The position numbers were made by a program, and so were the translations under genes. Of a DNA stretch of 64,000 nucleotides, positions 54,137-63,779 are shown piece by piece. The notes under the pieces are model-generated. The model did not search any database, was not told the DNA's origin, and saw only the letters and a program-made list of their open reading frames with translations. Source of the DNA: Paenibacillus senegalimassiliensis (lineage in GTDB: Bacteria > Bacillota > Bacilli > Paenibacillales > Paenibacillaceae); contig NZ_LN909046.1 in the NCBI RefSeq assembly GCF_001486585.1, positions 1,364,001 through 1,428,000 on the forward strand, read 5' to 3'. Numbering within the stretch: the stretch's first letter is position 1; the number at the start of each line of letters is the position of its first letter.

Positions 54137-55548
54137 AGCTGCTGCTCTCCGAGCAGAATATCCACCAGGAGCTTCTCATCAGCGTGCAGCAGATCATCAG
54201 GCACATTTTGACCATTGGTCAGGTAACAGACCTGGAGAGGATATTGTCCCAGCAGATTGTAGATAGGACCAAAGCTCTCTGTTTCATCCAGCTTCGTGAA
54301 GATCACCCGGGTCAAATCATACCTGCTGAAATGCTCAGTAATTCGTTTCATATCCTGTGACTTTGAGGTCAGACTCAACACAAGATAGGTTTCACTTTCG
54401 TCCGAAGGGGTCAACAGACTGTGTAGCTCCGCAACGAACAACTCATTTAAGTAATTGCGGCCGGCGGTATCCATCAGGATTAAATCACAATGCTCCAAAC
54501 GCTGCATCGCACGCTGCACATCGCCAGGAGACTGCACAACCTCCATTGGTACATTTAAAATGGAAGCATACGTCCTTAGCTGTTCGACGGCCGAGATACG
54601 GTACGTATCCGCCGTGATGAACCCAACCTTCTTCTTGAGACGGAAAATCTGATCAGCCGCCAGTTTCGCGATAGTTGTAGTTTTCCCCACGCCAGTAGGT
54701 CCGGCAATGTACACTATCCGCGTGCGCTCCCCGATACCGGAGCTGACTCTCCCCTTCAGGAAGGATTCGATGGTCTTCCTCGTGCGCTCCAGCACATCCT
54801 CATCGCTTAAGCTTCTTCCAGAGATCATCCATTTGTCGTAAACCTCGTCGACCCAAGTCTCAATCCACTCTGGCGTCACTTCCTGATCGGTCAGTCGCTG
54901 GCGAATCTCCAGCAACTTGGGCGGCAATTCCCGCTCATCTCCCTGTTTCTTAGCCAACTGACTCATCCACAGCTTCATCTGGCGAATCTCTTCCAGCAAA
55001 GCCTCTTCCTTCTTATGCAGTTCCGGACTCACCTGCTCAGGAATAAGCGAAGCGGTATCCAGAGCCGAAGCTCGCTTGATGGCTTCTCCGAATTGCTCCG
55101 CCGAAATGGCGGAACTTTCTGATCTGGAGGGAACCTGAGCCTTGAGTGGAGCTGTATTCACAGCAGGCTGTGCCGTTAACACCTGTGACCGTTCCTCCCG
55201 CTCCTGCAACAAAGTTGCCGTTACCACTGATACCGCCTTCTCTTCGGAAGAAGCGGATGAGGCTAACTGCGCCGATTTGCGATAAGCTTCCGGCACAGCA
55301 CGACGGGCAACAGGCGCGGGAGTCGCTGGCTTGGACGCTTGCGGTCTGGTTCCAGTTCCCTTCGAGGCGGGAGCAGTATGGCTCTCCGTTGCTGCGATGA
55401 CTTCAATCTTCTTCTTGCGAAACATTCCTAGAAAACCGCCTACCTTCATATCCTTGGTACTCAAGATGACGGCATCCGCTCCAAGCTCATTCCTGATTTT
55501 CAGCATAGCGTCAGGCATTGTGTCTACGATGTAGCGCTTCACTCTCAT
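54133..55548 (-). CDS. flhF: flagellar placement GTPase FlhF
   Basis: A 471-residue SRP-type GTPase. It has the N-terminal start MRVKRYIVDTMPDAMLKIRN, a variable basic/Ala-Pro-rich B region (about 60-180), and the NG domain with P-loop GPTGVGKTTT (Lys289), ADTYRISAVEQLRTYA, LMDTAGRN and TKLDETESFG. It marks sites of flagellar assembly at the membrane and is switched by FlhG. Its ATG overlaps the flhA stop by 4 bases. Confidence 0.94.
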   Translation of the reverse strand: MRVKRYIVDTMPDAMLKIRNELGADAVILSTKDMKVGGFLGMFRKKKIEVIAATESHTAPASKGTGTRPQASKPATPAPVARRAVPEAYRKSAQLASSASSEEKAVSVVTATLLQEREERSQVLTAQPAVNTAPLKAQVPSRSESSAISAEQFGEAIKRASALDTASLIPEQVSPELHKKEEALLEEIRQMKLWMSQLAKKQGDERELPPKLLEIRQRLTDQEVTPEWIETWVDEVYDKWMISGRSLSDEDVLERTRKTIESFLKGRVSSGIGERTRIVYIAGPTGVGKTTTIAKLAADQIFRLKKKVGFITADTYRISAVEQLRTYASILNVPMEVVQSPGDVQRAMQRLEHCDLILMDTAGRNYLNELFVAELHSLLTPSDESETYLVLSLTSKSQDMKRITEHFSRYDLTRVIFTKLDETESFGPIYNLLGQYPLQVCYLTNGQNVPDDLLHADEKLLVDILLGEQQL

Positions 55549-57581
55549 AAATTCACCACCCCGACACTCTGAATTTCAACATTCGGCTCTAATTCGCTGT
55601 AAGACAATACCGGGATATCCTGCATGCTACGCTCAATGACCTGGCGCAAGTACATGCGGATGGTTGGAGAGGTCAAGAGAATCGGCTGATGTCCTGTCTG
55701 GATCAAGCGATTGATCTGCTCGGTCAACTTTTGGAACACCGTCTGCGTCGATGCCGGATCAAGGGCCAGATAGCTACCCTGCTCCGACTGCTGCACACTC
55801 TCTGCAATTTTCTTCTCCAGTGTAGGTCCTACGGTAATGACTCGCATCGTTTCGCCTGGCTGCGTAAACTGCTGGGTAATCTGCCGGGAAAGAGCTTGTC
55901 TGACATATTCGGTCAGCACATCCGGGTCCTTGGTATATGTCCCGTAATCCGCCAACGTCTCAAAGATCGTCACCATATCACGGATAGAAATTTTCTCCCG
56001 CAACAGCTTGGCCAACACCTTCTGTACATCGCCGATAGTCAACACGGACGGAATAAGTTCATCCACAAGCACGGCATAGCTTTCCTTGAGGTTATCGACC
56101 AGGGCTTTGGTCTCTTGACGTCCAAGCAGCTCATGTGCATGTTTCTTGATTAATTCCGTTAAGTGTGTAGCAACTACAGATGGTGGATCCACCACGGTAT
56201 AACCTGACAACTCTGCCCGATCCTTGGAGGCTTCATCAATCCAAAGGGCCGGAAGTCCAAAGGCCGGTTCCTGGGTCTCAATACCCGTGATGCTATCGTC
56301 CTCCATCCCGGGACTCATGGCCAAATAGTGATTAAGTAATAATTCACCGCCGCCTACGACATTTCCTTTTATTTTAATGACATATTCGTTCGGTTTTAGT
56401 TGAATATTGTCGCGAATTCGAATCACCGGTACGACCAGCCCGAGTTCAAGGGCACACTGGCGTCGAATCATAATAATACGGTCCAACAAGTCTCCACCTT
56501 GCCCCGTGTCCGCTAACGGAATCAACCCGTAACCAAACTCGAATTCGATAGGGTCTACTTGTAACAGATTGATAACACTCTCCGGACTCCGTACCTCTTC
56601 GATCTGTTGTTCCTCCTCCTGCTGCTCCTGTTCGACAACGCGCCGATCGATGTTTTTCTGCATTCGGAAAGCCGCAAAGATGAGCAAACCGGCGAAGGGC
56701 AACGTGGTCCAAGGACCAATTGGTGTAAACAGCCCCAGCAAGGCAATCGTTCCGGCTACGATATATAGCAGCTTAGGATAAGCCAACAATTGTCCGGTAA
56801 TATCTTCACCAAGATTGCCTTCGGAAGAAGCGCGGGTCACAATTAACCCCGCCGCCGTAGAAATCAACAGCGCTGGAATCTGACTCACCAGACCATCCCC
56901 GATGGTCAGCAGTGAGTACGTGGACATCGCTTCGCCAAACTCCATACCATGGATTGTCATCCCGATGATGAAGCCGCCGATCAAGTTAATAATGAGGATA
57001 ATGATACTGGCGATGGCATCACCTTTAACAAATTTACTCGCCCCGTCCATTGCCCCGTAAAAGTCAGCTTCTCTCTCTACTTTTCTGCGGCGCTCGCGTG
57101 CCTGCTGTTCATTGATCATGCCCGCATTGAGATCAGCATCAATACTCATTTGCTTACCTGGCATCGCATCGAGGGTAAAACGTGCAGCAACCTCAGCCAC
57201 ACGCTCGGAGCCTTTAGTGATAACGATAAATTGAACAACCACGAGAATCAGGAAGACGACAAAACCGACAACGGGTTCCCCCTGGGAGACCCATGAGCCG
57301 AACGTGGCCACAACGTGGCCGGCTTTGGCTTGCCCCAGAATCAGCTTGGTGGTCGACACATTCAGCGCTAGGCGGAATAAGGTCGTTATGAGCAACATCG
57401 CCGGAAATATGGAAAATTGCAGTGCTTCCCTGGTGTTCATCGCGACGAGCAAAATAATTAATGAGAGCGAGATATTGATAATTAATAAAAAGTCCAACAA
57501 CCATGTCGGGATCGGGACGATCATGAGCAGAACAATACCTATAATGCCAACAAGGATAAATATTTCTTTGAATTTTTTCAT
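55545..57581 (-). CDS. flhA: flagellar export gate protein FlhA
   Basis: A protein of about 678 residues: eight or so membrane helices in the first 320 residues, with the FHIPEP pattern seen as RFTLDAMPGKQMSIDADLNA (split) and GMINEQQARERRRKVE, then a large cytosolic domain that docks chaperone-substrate complexes. It forms the nonameric ring of the export apparatus. The ATG at 57581 has GAGGGGAACAACG upstream; a frame start at 57608 would overlap flhB but has no RBS. Confidence 0.95.
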   Translation of the reverse strand: MKKFKEIFILVGIIGIVLLMIVPIPTWLLDFLLIINISLSLIILLVAMNTREALQFSIFPAMLLITTLFRLALNVSTTKLILGQAKAGHVVATFGSWVSQGEPVVGFVVFLILVVVQFIVITKGSERVAEVAARFTLDAMPGKQMSIDADLNAGMINEQQARERRRKVEREADFYGAMDGASKFVKGDAIASIIILIINLIGGFIIGMTIHGMEFGEAMSTYSLLTIGDGLVSQIPALLISTAAGLIVTRASSEGNLGEDITGQLLAYPKLLYIVAGTIALLGLFTPIGPWTTLPFAGLLIFAAFRMQKNIDRRVVEQEQQEEEQQIEEVRSPESVINLLQVDPIEFEFGYGLIPLADTGQGGDLLDRIIMIRRQCALELGLVVPVIRIRDNIQLKPNEYVIKIKGNVVGGGELLLNHYLAMSPGMEDDSITGIETQEPAFGLPALWIDEASKDRAELSGYTVVDPPSVVATHLTELIKKHAHELLGRQETKALVDNLKESYAVLVDELIPSVLTIGDVQKVLAKLLREKISIRDMVTIFETLADYGTYTKDPDVLTEYVRQALSRQITQQFTQPGETMRVITVGPTLEKKIAESVQQSEQGSYLALDPASTQTVFQKLTEQINRLIQTGHQPILLTSPTIRMYLRQVIERSMQDIPVLSYSELEPNVEIQSVGVVNL

Positions 57582-57604
57582 CGTTGTTCCCCTCGATCCC
57601 TTCA

Positions 57605-58693
57605 TCATCTAACCTTGCCTTTGAGTTTGTACACATAGGCCAATACTTCAGCTACAGCCTGGAACAGATCGGCGGGAATGGTCTCCCCGATCTCGGTCCG
57701 TTGAAACAACGCCCGAGCGAGTGGCCTGTTCTCCATCGTGATGATTCCATGTTCCTTAGCGATTTCCTTAATACGAAGCGCCACATAATCCTGACCCTTG
57801 GCAACGACCTGCGGAGCCTCCATTTGTGTACCGTCATACTTGATGGCAACAGCGAAATGCGTAGGGTTCGTAATGATTACGTCAGCCTTGGGGATCTCCT
57901 GCATCATCCGCTGCAGCGCCATTCTCCGTTGTCTTTCGCGGATTTTCCCTTTGATCAGCGGGTCCCCTTCCATCTTCTTATACTCGTCCTTGATGTCCTG
58001 CTTGGACATCTTCAAACTCTTCTCATGCTCGTATCTCTGGTACATATAATCCAGTACCGCCAGCACGATAAGAGCGGCTGCAATTTTGATCCCCAGATTC
58101 ATGGTCAGACGAGCTGTAAAGTGGAAGGTGTCTTCTATGGACAAATGCCCTAGAGAAGCGATGGTCCCTCGATAGCCCCAAATCGTTGAATATACGAGAT
58201 AACCAATAATGGAAAGCTTGAACAAGGTCTTTAAGAACTCTACCAGCGACCTCATAGAGAAAATATTTTTAAATCCTTTAATAGGATTAAGCTTGCTGAA
58301 CTGCATCTTCAGCGATTCTCCGGTGAGCATAAATCCTACCTGTCCATAGCTCACTATCACAGCGATAACTACGACGACGAGGAAGATAGGAGCCAGCAAC
58401 AACAGAATCTGAACTCCCAAATCACTGAACATCGTCATCACATTTTCCTGAGTGACATTCATCGACATTCGGTGGTAAAAAACATCAGTGAACAAAATCA
58501 CCAGGCGTTCCTTGATGTATCCTCCGAAAAAAGTGAGACTAAGAAAACCGGCTAACAGAATGAAGGCACCCGTTAAATCCTGGCTTTTGGCGACCTGGCC
58601 CTTTTTGCGGGCATCCTGCCGCTTCTTCGGGGTCGCTTTCTCGGTCTTCTCTCCGGCAAAAAGCTGTAGGTCCAGCGAATACCGATACGCCAT
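57605..58693 (-). CDS. flhB: flagellar export switch protein FlhB
   Basis: A 362-residue membrane protein with four helices and a cytosolic domain that switches export from rod/hook to filament type. The autocleavage motif NPTH starts at residue 276 (ADVIITNPTHFAVAIKY), so it is expected to self-cleave between Asn and Pro. The N-terminal basic stretch GEKTEKATPKKRQDARKKGQ is typical. Fourteen bases separate it from fliR. Confidence 0.95.
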   Translation of the reverse strand: MAYRYSLDLQLFAGEKTEKATPKKRQDARKKGQVAKSQDLTGAFILLAGFLSLTFFGGYIKERLVILFTDVFYHRMSMNVTQENVMTMFSDLGVQILLLLAPIFLVVVVIAVIVSYGQVGFMLTGESLKMQFSKLNPIKGFKNIFSMRSLVEFLKTLFKLSIIGYLVYSTIWGYRGTIASLGHLSIEDTFHFTARLTMNLGIKIAAALIVLAVLDYMYQRYEHEKSLKMSKQDIKDEYKKMEGDPLIKGKIRERQRRMALQRMMQEIPKADVIITNPTHFAVAIKYDGTQMEAPQVVAKGQDYVALRIKEIAKEHGIITMENRPLARALFQRTEIGETIPADLFQAVAEVLAYVYKLKGKVR

Positions 58694-58707
58694 TTCAATC
58701 CCCCATC

Positions 58708-59502
58708 CTACGTCGGTCTTCGGCCGATCGTGCTGAGCAGATCATGCAGCGCATTAAACAGCACTTCGAACAAAGATTGGAACGCGTAAATGAAACTTGG
58801 CACCAGGATGAGCAAGACGACCAACCCAACGATAATCTTAACCGGAATCCCGATTACGAAAATATTGAATTGCGGCGCAGTACGCGCCAGAAAACCAAGT
58901 GCTACATCCGTGACGAACAAGGCAACGACCAGCGGAGCAGCCAATTGGAACGCCAAGAGAAAGGCATGACTGAACGTCTGAACAAGAAATTCTGCCAAAT
59001 TTCCGTTATATATTTTTTGGAATAAATCATTGGACAACGGAATCCACTGATAGCTGCGAATCACGGCATCAATGAGATAGTGATGTCCGTTCATACTTAG
59101 AAACACCAGCGTTGCGATAATATACTTGAGATTACCGAGTACCGGTGCAGAAGCACCTGTCATCGGATCGATGACATTGGCGATCCCGAAGCCAATCTGA
59201 ATGTCAATAAATGAACCAGCCATTTGAATAACATTAAAGATTAAGTTGGCTACATAACCCATGAGCAGTCCGATTAGCACTTCACGGATAATGTACAAAA
59301 CATAGTTCAGGTCGTTTGGCACCGCCTGTTGTGTACCAATAGTCAACAAGATTACGAGCGCAATCATTCCCGAGAACCCAACCTTGAATGTGTTGGGAAC
59401 AGAACGGGATGAAAAAATCGGTGTTACTACAAAAAAAGCGGTCATTCGACAAAAAATCAGCATAAATACAGAAATACCTTGCAGTAAAGTCTCCATAATC
59501 AC
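58708..59502 (-). CDS. fliR: flagellar export protein FliR
   Basis: A 264-residue polytopic membrane protein (about six hydrophobic stretches) of the FliP-FliQ-FliR export gate. Features include FSSRSVPNTFKVGFSGMIAL near residue 30 and IQIGFGIANVIDPMTGASAP near 100, both typical of FliR. The GTG at 59502 or the ATG at 59496 could be the start; the RBS is weak, so it probably depends on coupling to fliQ, which ends 6 bases before. Confidence 0.93.
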   Translation of the reverse strand: MIMETLLQGISVFMLIFCRMTAFFVVTPIFSSRSVPNTFKVGFSGMIALVILLTIGTQQAVPNDLNYVLYIIREVLIGLLMGYVANLIFNVIQMAGSFIDIQIGFGIANVIDPMTGASAPVLGNLKYIIATLVFLSMNGHHYLIDAVIRSYQWIPLSNDLFQKIYNGNLAEFLVQTFSHAFLLAFQLAAPLVVALFVTDVALGFLARTAPQFNIFVIGIPVKIIVGLVVLLILVPSFIYAFQSLFEVLFNALHDLLSTIGRRPT

Positions 59503-59508
59503 CGATGC

Positions 59509-59778
59509 CTAACCGATATAACTAGCAAGGTTATTTAGTATGCCATACGTAAAATCAACCAAAGTAGTCAGAATCCATGGGCCAAATATCAATAAAGCGA
59601 TCAGTACAGCGATAATCTTGGGAACGAAGGCCAGCGTCTGTTCCTGAATCTGGGTTGTCGCTTGAAAGATGCTTATCAGGAGCCCCACCGTTAGTGCGAT
59701 AAGCAGCATCGGTGCACTGACTTTCAGTACGGTATACACGGCTTGTCCGGCCAGACCGATAATAAATTCCGAACTCAT
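59509..59778 (-). CDS. fliQ: flagellar export protein FliQ
   Basis: An 89-residue two-helix membrane protein of the export gate. The segment LLIALTVGLLISIFQATTQI and QEQTLAFVPKIIAVLIALLI is a near-textbook FliQ pattern. GGGAGGGGGA precedes the ATG. Full length. Confidence 0.95.
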   Translation of the reverse strand: MSSEFIIGLAGQAVYTVLKVSAPMLLIALTVGLLISIFQATTQIQEQTLAFVPKIIAVLIALLIFGPWILTTLVDFTYGILNNLASYIG

Positions 59779-59818
59779 AAACCGTCTTCCCCCTCCCTGA
59801 ATAACCTACTGCACTTCT

Positions 59819-60580
59819 CTATGGATTAAAGCTGACGAGCAATGATTTGACGATTAAATACCAGCCGTCAACAAGCACAAACAGCAGTATTTTGAAAGGC
59901 AATGAAATCATGACCGGCGGTAGCATCATCATCCCCATCGCCATGAGCACACTTGAAACGACAATGTCTATGATCAAGAATGGAATAAAGATCATAAAGC
60001 CCATTTGAAACGCTGTTTTCAGTTCGCTGATAGCGAAGGCTGGAACCATGACAGACAACGGAATATCTTCATAGCTATTTGGCTTCTCCATCTTGGTGTA
60101 GCCCATAAACAATTGAAGATCCTTCGTTCTCGTATGGGTATACATAAACTTCTTCATCGGTACAGCGGCCTTATCCAATGCCTCCGTTTGCGTGATCTCC
60201 CCCTTAATGTAAGGCTGGAGAGACACTTCATTAATGGTAGAGAGCGTTGGACTCATGACGAACAACGTCAGGAACAGGGCAAGACCGATTAACACCTGGT
60301 TGGGCGGCATCTGTTGCGTACCCAAGGAGCTACGGACAAAGCCAAGCACGACGACAATGCGAGTAAAGCTCGTCATCAGCACCAATATAGCGGGCGCAAT
60401 GCTAAGCACCGTAATCAGTAGAATAATAGAAAGTGAGCTGGTGCTTGGTGTCCCTCCCGAGTCTCCGATTTGAATATCTATATTCGGAATCGGATTGACT
60501 GGCTCGGCAGAAGCGACGGTGACAACAAGCACACTCCACAAGGCCAGCAACAAGCTGACTATCAGCACTTTTTTCTTCAT
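59819..60580 (-). CDS. fliP: flagellar export protein FliP
   Basis: A 253-residue export gate protein. It has a cleavable signal peptide (MKKKVLIVSLLLALW... to about residue 26), then helices with LLITVLSIAPAILVLMTSFT, RIVVVLGFVRSSLGTQQMPP and the C-terminal SVLMAMGMMMLPPVMISLPF. This is the order seen in FliP, and these proteins form the FliP5 core. The ATG overlaps the stop of fliO (ATGA). Confidence 0.95.
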   Translation of the reverse strand: MKKKVLIVSLLLALWSVLVVTVASAEPVNPIPNIDIQIGDSGGTPSTSSLSIILLITVLSIAPAILVLMTSFTRIVVVLGFVRSSLGTQQMPPNQVLIGLALFLTLFVMSPTLSTINEVSLQPYIKGEITQTEALDKAAVPMKKFMYTHTRTKDLQLFMGYTKMEKPNSYEDIPLSVMVPAFAISELKTAFQMGFMIFIPFLIIDIVVSSVLMAMGMMMLPPVMISLPFKILLFVLVDGWYLIVKSLLVSFNP

Positions 60581-61113
60581 GAATCCCTCAACCGATCTGT
60601 AGATTGTTCTTCCGGCTCTTGTAGCAGTTCTTCCATCTGCCGCTTCCGATCCGGCAGCTTACGCAGTTGTGACTGGAACACCTCATGAAAAGCGGTGCCT
60701 TCCAATTCCTCTTCTTGCGGTGGCTCCTTTTTGAAACGGGAGATCAGACCAGAAATGCTGGATGCGAGGCCTGACAGTTCGGTTCCTTCCGACTCAAATG
60801 CTTGCTCCAGTACAGCCACCTCATCCGGATCGGATATTTTATCAATGAAGGAAACATCCTCCCCTACACCGATGAGGTATACATGATCTCCAATTTCAAT
60901 AACCTGAAGAGATTTGTTCGGGCCAAGGCCAACGGCTCCCAATATCCGGATGGAGCGACTCTGAGAAAAGTACCGGTTCCGCTTGCCTAGAAAACGGGCC
61001 AATATAATAATCAACGCCACAATAAGGACCAGAACAACGATTACGGTAACCAAACTTCCCCAGACATTAACATCACCGGTAACAAACTGAGAATCCTGCT
61101 GCCCCAAAGTCAT
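60577..61113 (-). CDS. fliO: flagellar biosynthesis protein FliO (FliZ-like)
   Basis: A 178-residue protein with one membrane helix (about 18-42) and a small cytosolic beta domain containing SIRILGAVGLGPNKSLQVIE and YLIGVGEDVSFIDKI, the FliO pattern, plus a charged helical tail. It helps FliP assemble. In B. subtilis the gene at this place is called fliZ/fliO. The RBS is weak. It starts 9 bases after cheY. Confidence 0.9.
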   Translation of the reverse strand: MTLGQQDSQFVTGDVNVWGSLVTVIVVLVLIVALIIILARFLGKRNRYFSQSRSIRILGAVGLGPNKSLQVIEIGDHVYLIGVGEDVSFIDKISDPDEVAVLEQAFESEGTELSGLASSISGLISRFKKEPPQEEELEGTAFHEVFQSQLRKLPDRKRQMEELLQEPEEQSTDRLRDS

Positions 61114-61122
61114 CTCTAAACC

Positions 61123-61488
61123 CTACATTCCAAGCGTCTTGTTGATCGCTTCAATAACACGGTCAGATTGGAAAGGCTTAACGATGAAATCTTTTGCCCC
61201 CGCTTGAATAGCATCGATGACCATCGCTTGCTGCCCCATAGCAGAACACATAATCACTCTAGCATTTGGGTCCATTTTCTTAATTTCTTTTAATGCAGCA
61301 ATGCCGTCCATTTCGGGCATCGTGATATCCATCGTAATCAGGTCAGGATGCAGCTCCTTAAATTTCTCCACCGCTTGCGCGCCGTCTTGAGCTTCTCCCA
61401 CAACTTCAAATCCGTTTTTTGTCAAAATGTCGCGGATCATCATTCTCATAAAAGCTGCATCGTCTACGATTAGAATTCGGTTTGCCAT
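61123..61488 (-). CDS. cheY: chemotaxis response regulator CheY
   Basis: A 121-residue stand-alone receiver. The acid pair is ILIVDDAAF, the phospho-acceptor D54 lies in ITMDITMPEMDG, the conserved Ser is in VIMCSAMGQ and the Lys in FIVKPF. It binds FliM and FliY when phosphorylated; in B. subtilis this promotes smooth swimming. Placement after fliY and the match to CheY fit the motor regulator rather than another receiver. GGGAGG precedes the ATG. Confidence 0.95.
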   Translation of the reverse strand: MANRILIVDDAAFMRMMIRDILTKNGFEVVGEAQDGAQAVEKFKELHPDLITMDITMPEMDGIAALKEIKKMDPNARVIMCSAMGQQAMVIDAIQAGAKDFIVKPFQSDRVIEAINKTLGM

Positions 61489-61516
61489 TGATTTAAAATC
61501 CTCCCTAAACTATCTA

Positions 61517-62743
61517 CTATTGTAATTTTTGAATGCGGTCCCATTGGCTAACGATATCCGTAACGCGAACGCCGAAGTTCTCGTCAATAACTACGACCTC
61601 GCCTTTGGCAATCAACTTGTTGTTGACCAGAATATCTACAGGCTCACCAGCAAGCTTGTCCAACTCAATAATAGAGCCTTGCGATAATTCCAGGATATCT
61701 CTGATTTGCCTTTGGGTCCTTCCTAATTCTACGGTGACTTTCAGGGGTATGTCCATCAGTAAGTTTAAATTATTTTCTTCAACTTGACCGAAGGGTGGAT
61801 TCCCCAGGTTTGCAAACTGCACGGGTTGTACATTCAAATTGCGTCCGGGAGCAGTTCCGTAATGATGTGGCTCTGTGTAAGGCTGACCTTGCGGAGGATA
61901 ACCGTAAGGTGCAGAAGGTTGACCATACTCGGCCGCTGGCGGCTGCTGATACGCCGGTGCTGGCACTTCTGGAGCGGCTGCCGACATTGGCGGAGCTGAT
62001 ACTGAAGGTGCTGGCGGAGCTGCCGTTGCCGCTGCTTCTAAAGACGCGCTTTCCGTTGTAGATCCGCTGATCAAACTATGGACCATTTCTTTGGAAAACT
62101 TCACAGTGAGCAACTGCATAATAGTCGAATCAATTAAGTCTCCAATGGTCAAGCGGAAAGATATCTTGATCAAGGGATCCGCTTCCGGCAAGCTGCCAAG
62201 TCCATGTCCACTCGTCATATTGAGAATATCGATACCAGGCGGCGAGATATTAACAAACCGATTGAAGATAGTCGACATCGAGGTTGCTGATGAACCCATC
62301 ATCTGGTTCATGGCCTCTTGAACAGCACTGATATGGATTTCATTTAATTCCTCATTCGCCGGATTACCTTCTCCACCCAGCATCAAATCAGCAATAACTT
62401 GAGCATCGCGGGTCTTGATGACCAGAGAGTTCATCCCTTCAAAACCATCAACATACTCGACGTGAATAGCTACATGCGGCTTTGGAAATTCGGCTTCGAA
62501 CTGGGCTCGCGTAATGACTGATACCTTCGGGGTCGTAATGTCCACTTTCTTATTCAGCAGTGTAGACAACGCAGTTGCTGCGCTACCGAACGTGATATTG
62601 CCGATTTCCCCAAGAGCATCCTGCTCCAGTGGCGACAATACATCATCAACCGTCGGTTCCGCTGGCGCTGAATCAGATTCCTGATTAGCCTGCTTCAGCA
62701 GGGCATCGATCTCTTCTTGGGACAAATAATCTTTACTCGTCAA
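61517..62743 (-). CDS. fliY: flagellar switch phosphatase FliY
   Basis: A protein of about 408 residues combining a CheY-P phosphatase (CheC-like) domain with a C-terminal FliN (SpoA) domain. The N-terminal YLSQEEIDALLKQA is the CheY-P binding motif. The active sites are DALGEIGNITFGSAATALST and EIHISAVQEAMNQMMGSSAT. A Pro/Ala/Tyr-rich linker precedes the FliN part (PLKVTVELGRTQRQIRDILE). TTG start at 62743, 9 bases after GGAG, overlapping the fliM end by 11 bases. Confidence 0.94.
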   Translation of the reverse strand: MTSKDYLSQEEIDALLKQANQESDSAPAEPTVDDVLSPLEQDALGEIGNITFGSAATALSTLLNKKVDITTPKVSVITRAQFEAEFPKPHVAIHVEYVDGFEGMNSLVIKTRDAQVIADLMLGGEGNPANEELNEIHISAVQEAMNQMMGSSATSMSTIFNRFVNISPPGIDILNMTSGHGLGSLPEADPLIKISFRLTIGDLIDSTIMQLLTVKFSKEMVHSLISGSTTESASLEAAATAAPPAPSVSAPPMSAAAPEVPAPAYQQPPAAEYGQPSAPYGYPPQGQPYTEPHHYGTAPGRNLNVQPVQFANLGNPPFGQVEENNLNLLMDIPLKVTVELGRTQRQIRDILELSQGSIIELDKLAGEPVDILVNNKLIAKGEVVVIDENFGVRVTDIVSQWDRIQKLQ

Positions 62744-63731
62744 GTTCCTCAACTCCTTCGGTGACAATTTCGTCAATTTGCACAGCAACCCGGTCTTTTA
62801 ACGTCCCCGGACTACCGATGTATTTAAGCCTGTCCCCAATCCGAATATGCAGCCCATCTTGTACCGGTTTGTTCAGCGAGATTACATCGCCTACGGAGAG
62901 TCCCAGGAATTCGCGTATCGTGAGTTGTGACTCCCCTAGCTCCGCAATAATTGGCAACTGAGCTTTATGGACCCGATTGCGCAGCGCTTCAACCTCTTCG
63001 GGAACACGCGATTTCTTCTGTGATACAAACCAATGGTGAACCGAAAGCTTCGGCATAATAGGTTCGATAACAACATGTGGAATACAGAGATTGATCATCC
63101 CGGTCGTATCGCCTATCTTGGTGCTTAAGGAAATAAGTGCAATCGTCTCATTAGGTGAAACAATCTGCATAAACTGCGGGTTTGTCTCAAGCCCTTCCAT
63201 CCTCGGACTAATGTCTATGATGGTTTTCCAGGCTTCTTGCAAGCTTTCAAAGGCTCGGCTGAAAATGCGTTCCATGATAATCGTTTCAATCTCTGTCAGC
63301 GCTCCAAACTTGGAAGGTGCTGTTCCCAGCCCACCCAGCAGCCTGTCAAGCATGGCGTAGGCAACGTTGGGGTGAACCTCCAACACCATTCTCCCCTCCA
63401 ACGGCTCCGCCTCAAAAATGTTCAGAATCGTCATTTTGGGAATAGAACGGATAAACTCATCATAAGGAAGCTGCTCTACCTGAACCACACTAATCTGAAC
63501 AAACGTGCGAAGCTGGGCCGAAAAATAGGTGGTGAGATAACGGGCAAAATTCTCATGAATCCGGGTCAAGCTCCGAATATGATCCTTGGAAAATCTCACG
63601 GCTCGTTTAAAATCATAAGCCCGGATTTTCTTCTGCGTTTCTTCCTTCTTCAGTTCCTCGGCATCCATCTCTCCGGATGACAGCGCGGCAAGCAGTGCGT
63701 CAATCTCATTCTGCGATAATACATCAACCAA
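62733..63731 (-). CDS. fliM: flagellar motor switch protein FliM
   Basis: A protein of about 332 residues forming the C-ring. The N-terminal CheY-P binding peptide VLSQNEIDALLAAL is present, followed by the middle domain (YDFKRAVRFSKDHIRSLTRI, MLDRLLGGLG) and the C-terminal SpoA domain (IREFLGLSVGDVISLNKPVQ). TTG start at 63731, 6 bases after GGGGGTG; a GTG three codons earlier sits inside that element. Order fliL-fliM-fliY-cheY matches B. subtilis. Confidence 0.95.
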   Translation of the reverse strand: MVDVLSQNEIDALLAALSSGEMDAEELKKEETQKKIRAYDFKRAVRFSKDHIRSLTRIHENFARYLTTYFSAQLRTFVQISVVQVEQLPYDEFIRSIPKMTILNIFEAEPLEGRMVLEVHPNVAYAMLDRLLGGLGTAPSKFGALTEIETIIMERIFSRAFESLQEAWKTIIDISPRMEGLETNPQFMQIVSPNETIALISLSTKIGDTTGMINLCIPHVVIEPIMPKLSVHHWFVSQKKSRVPEEVEALRNRVHKAQLPIIAELGESQLTIREFLGLSVGDVISLNKPVQDGLHIRIGDRLKYIGSPGTLKDRVAVQIDEIVTEGVEELDE

Positions 63732-63779
63732 CCATCTCACCCCCTTGGAAAAACTCGTATTCGGTCGATATTAGTAGAT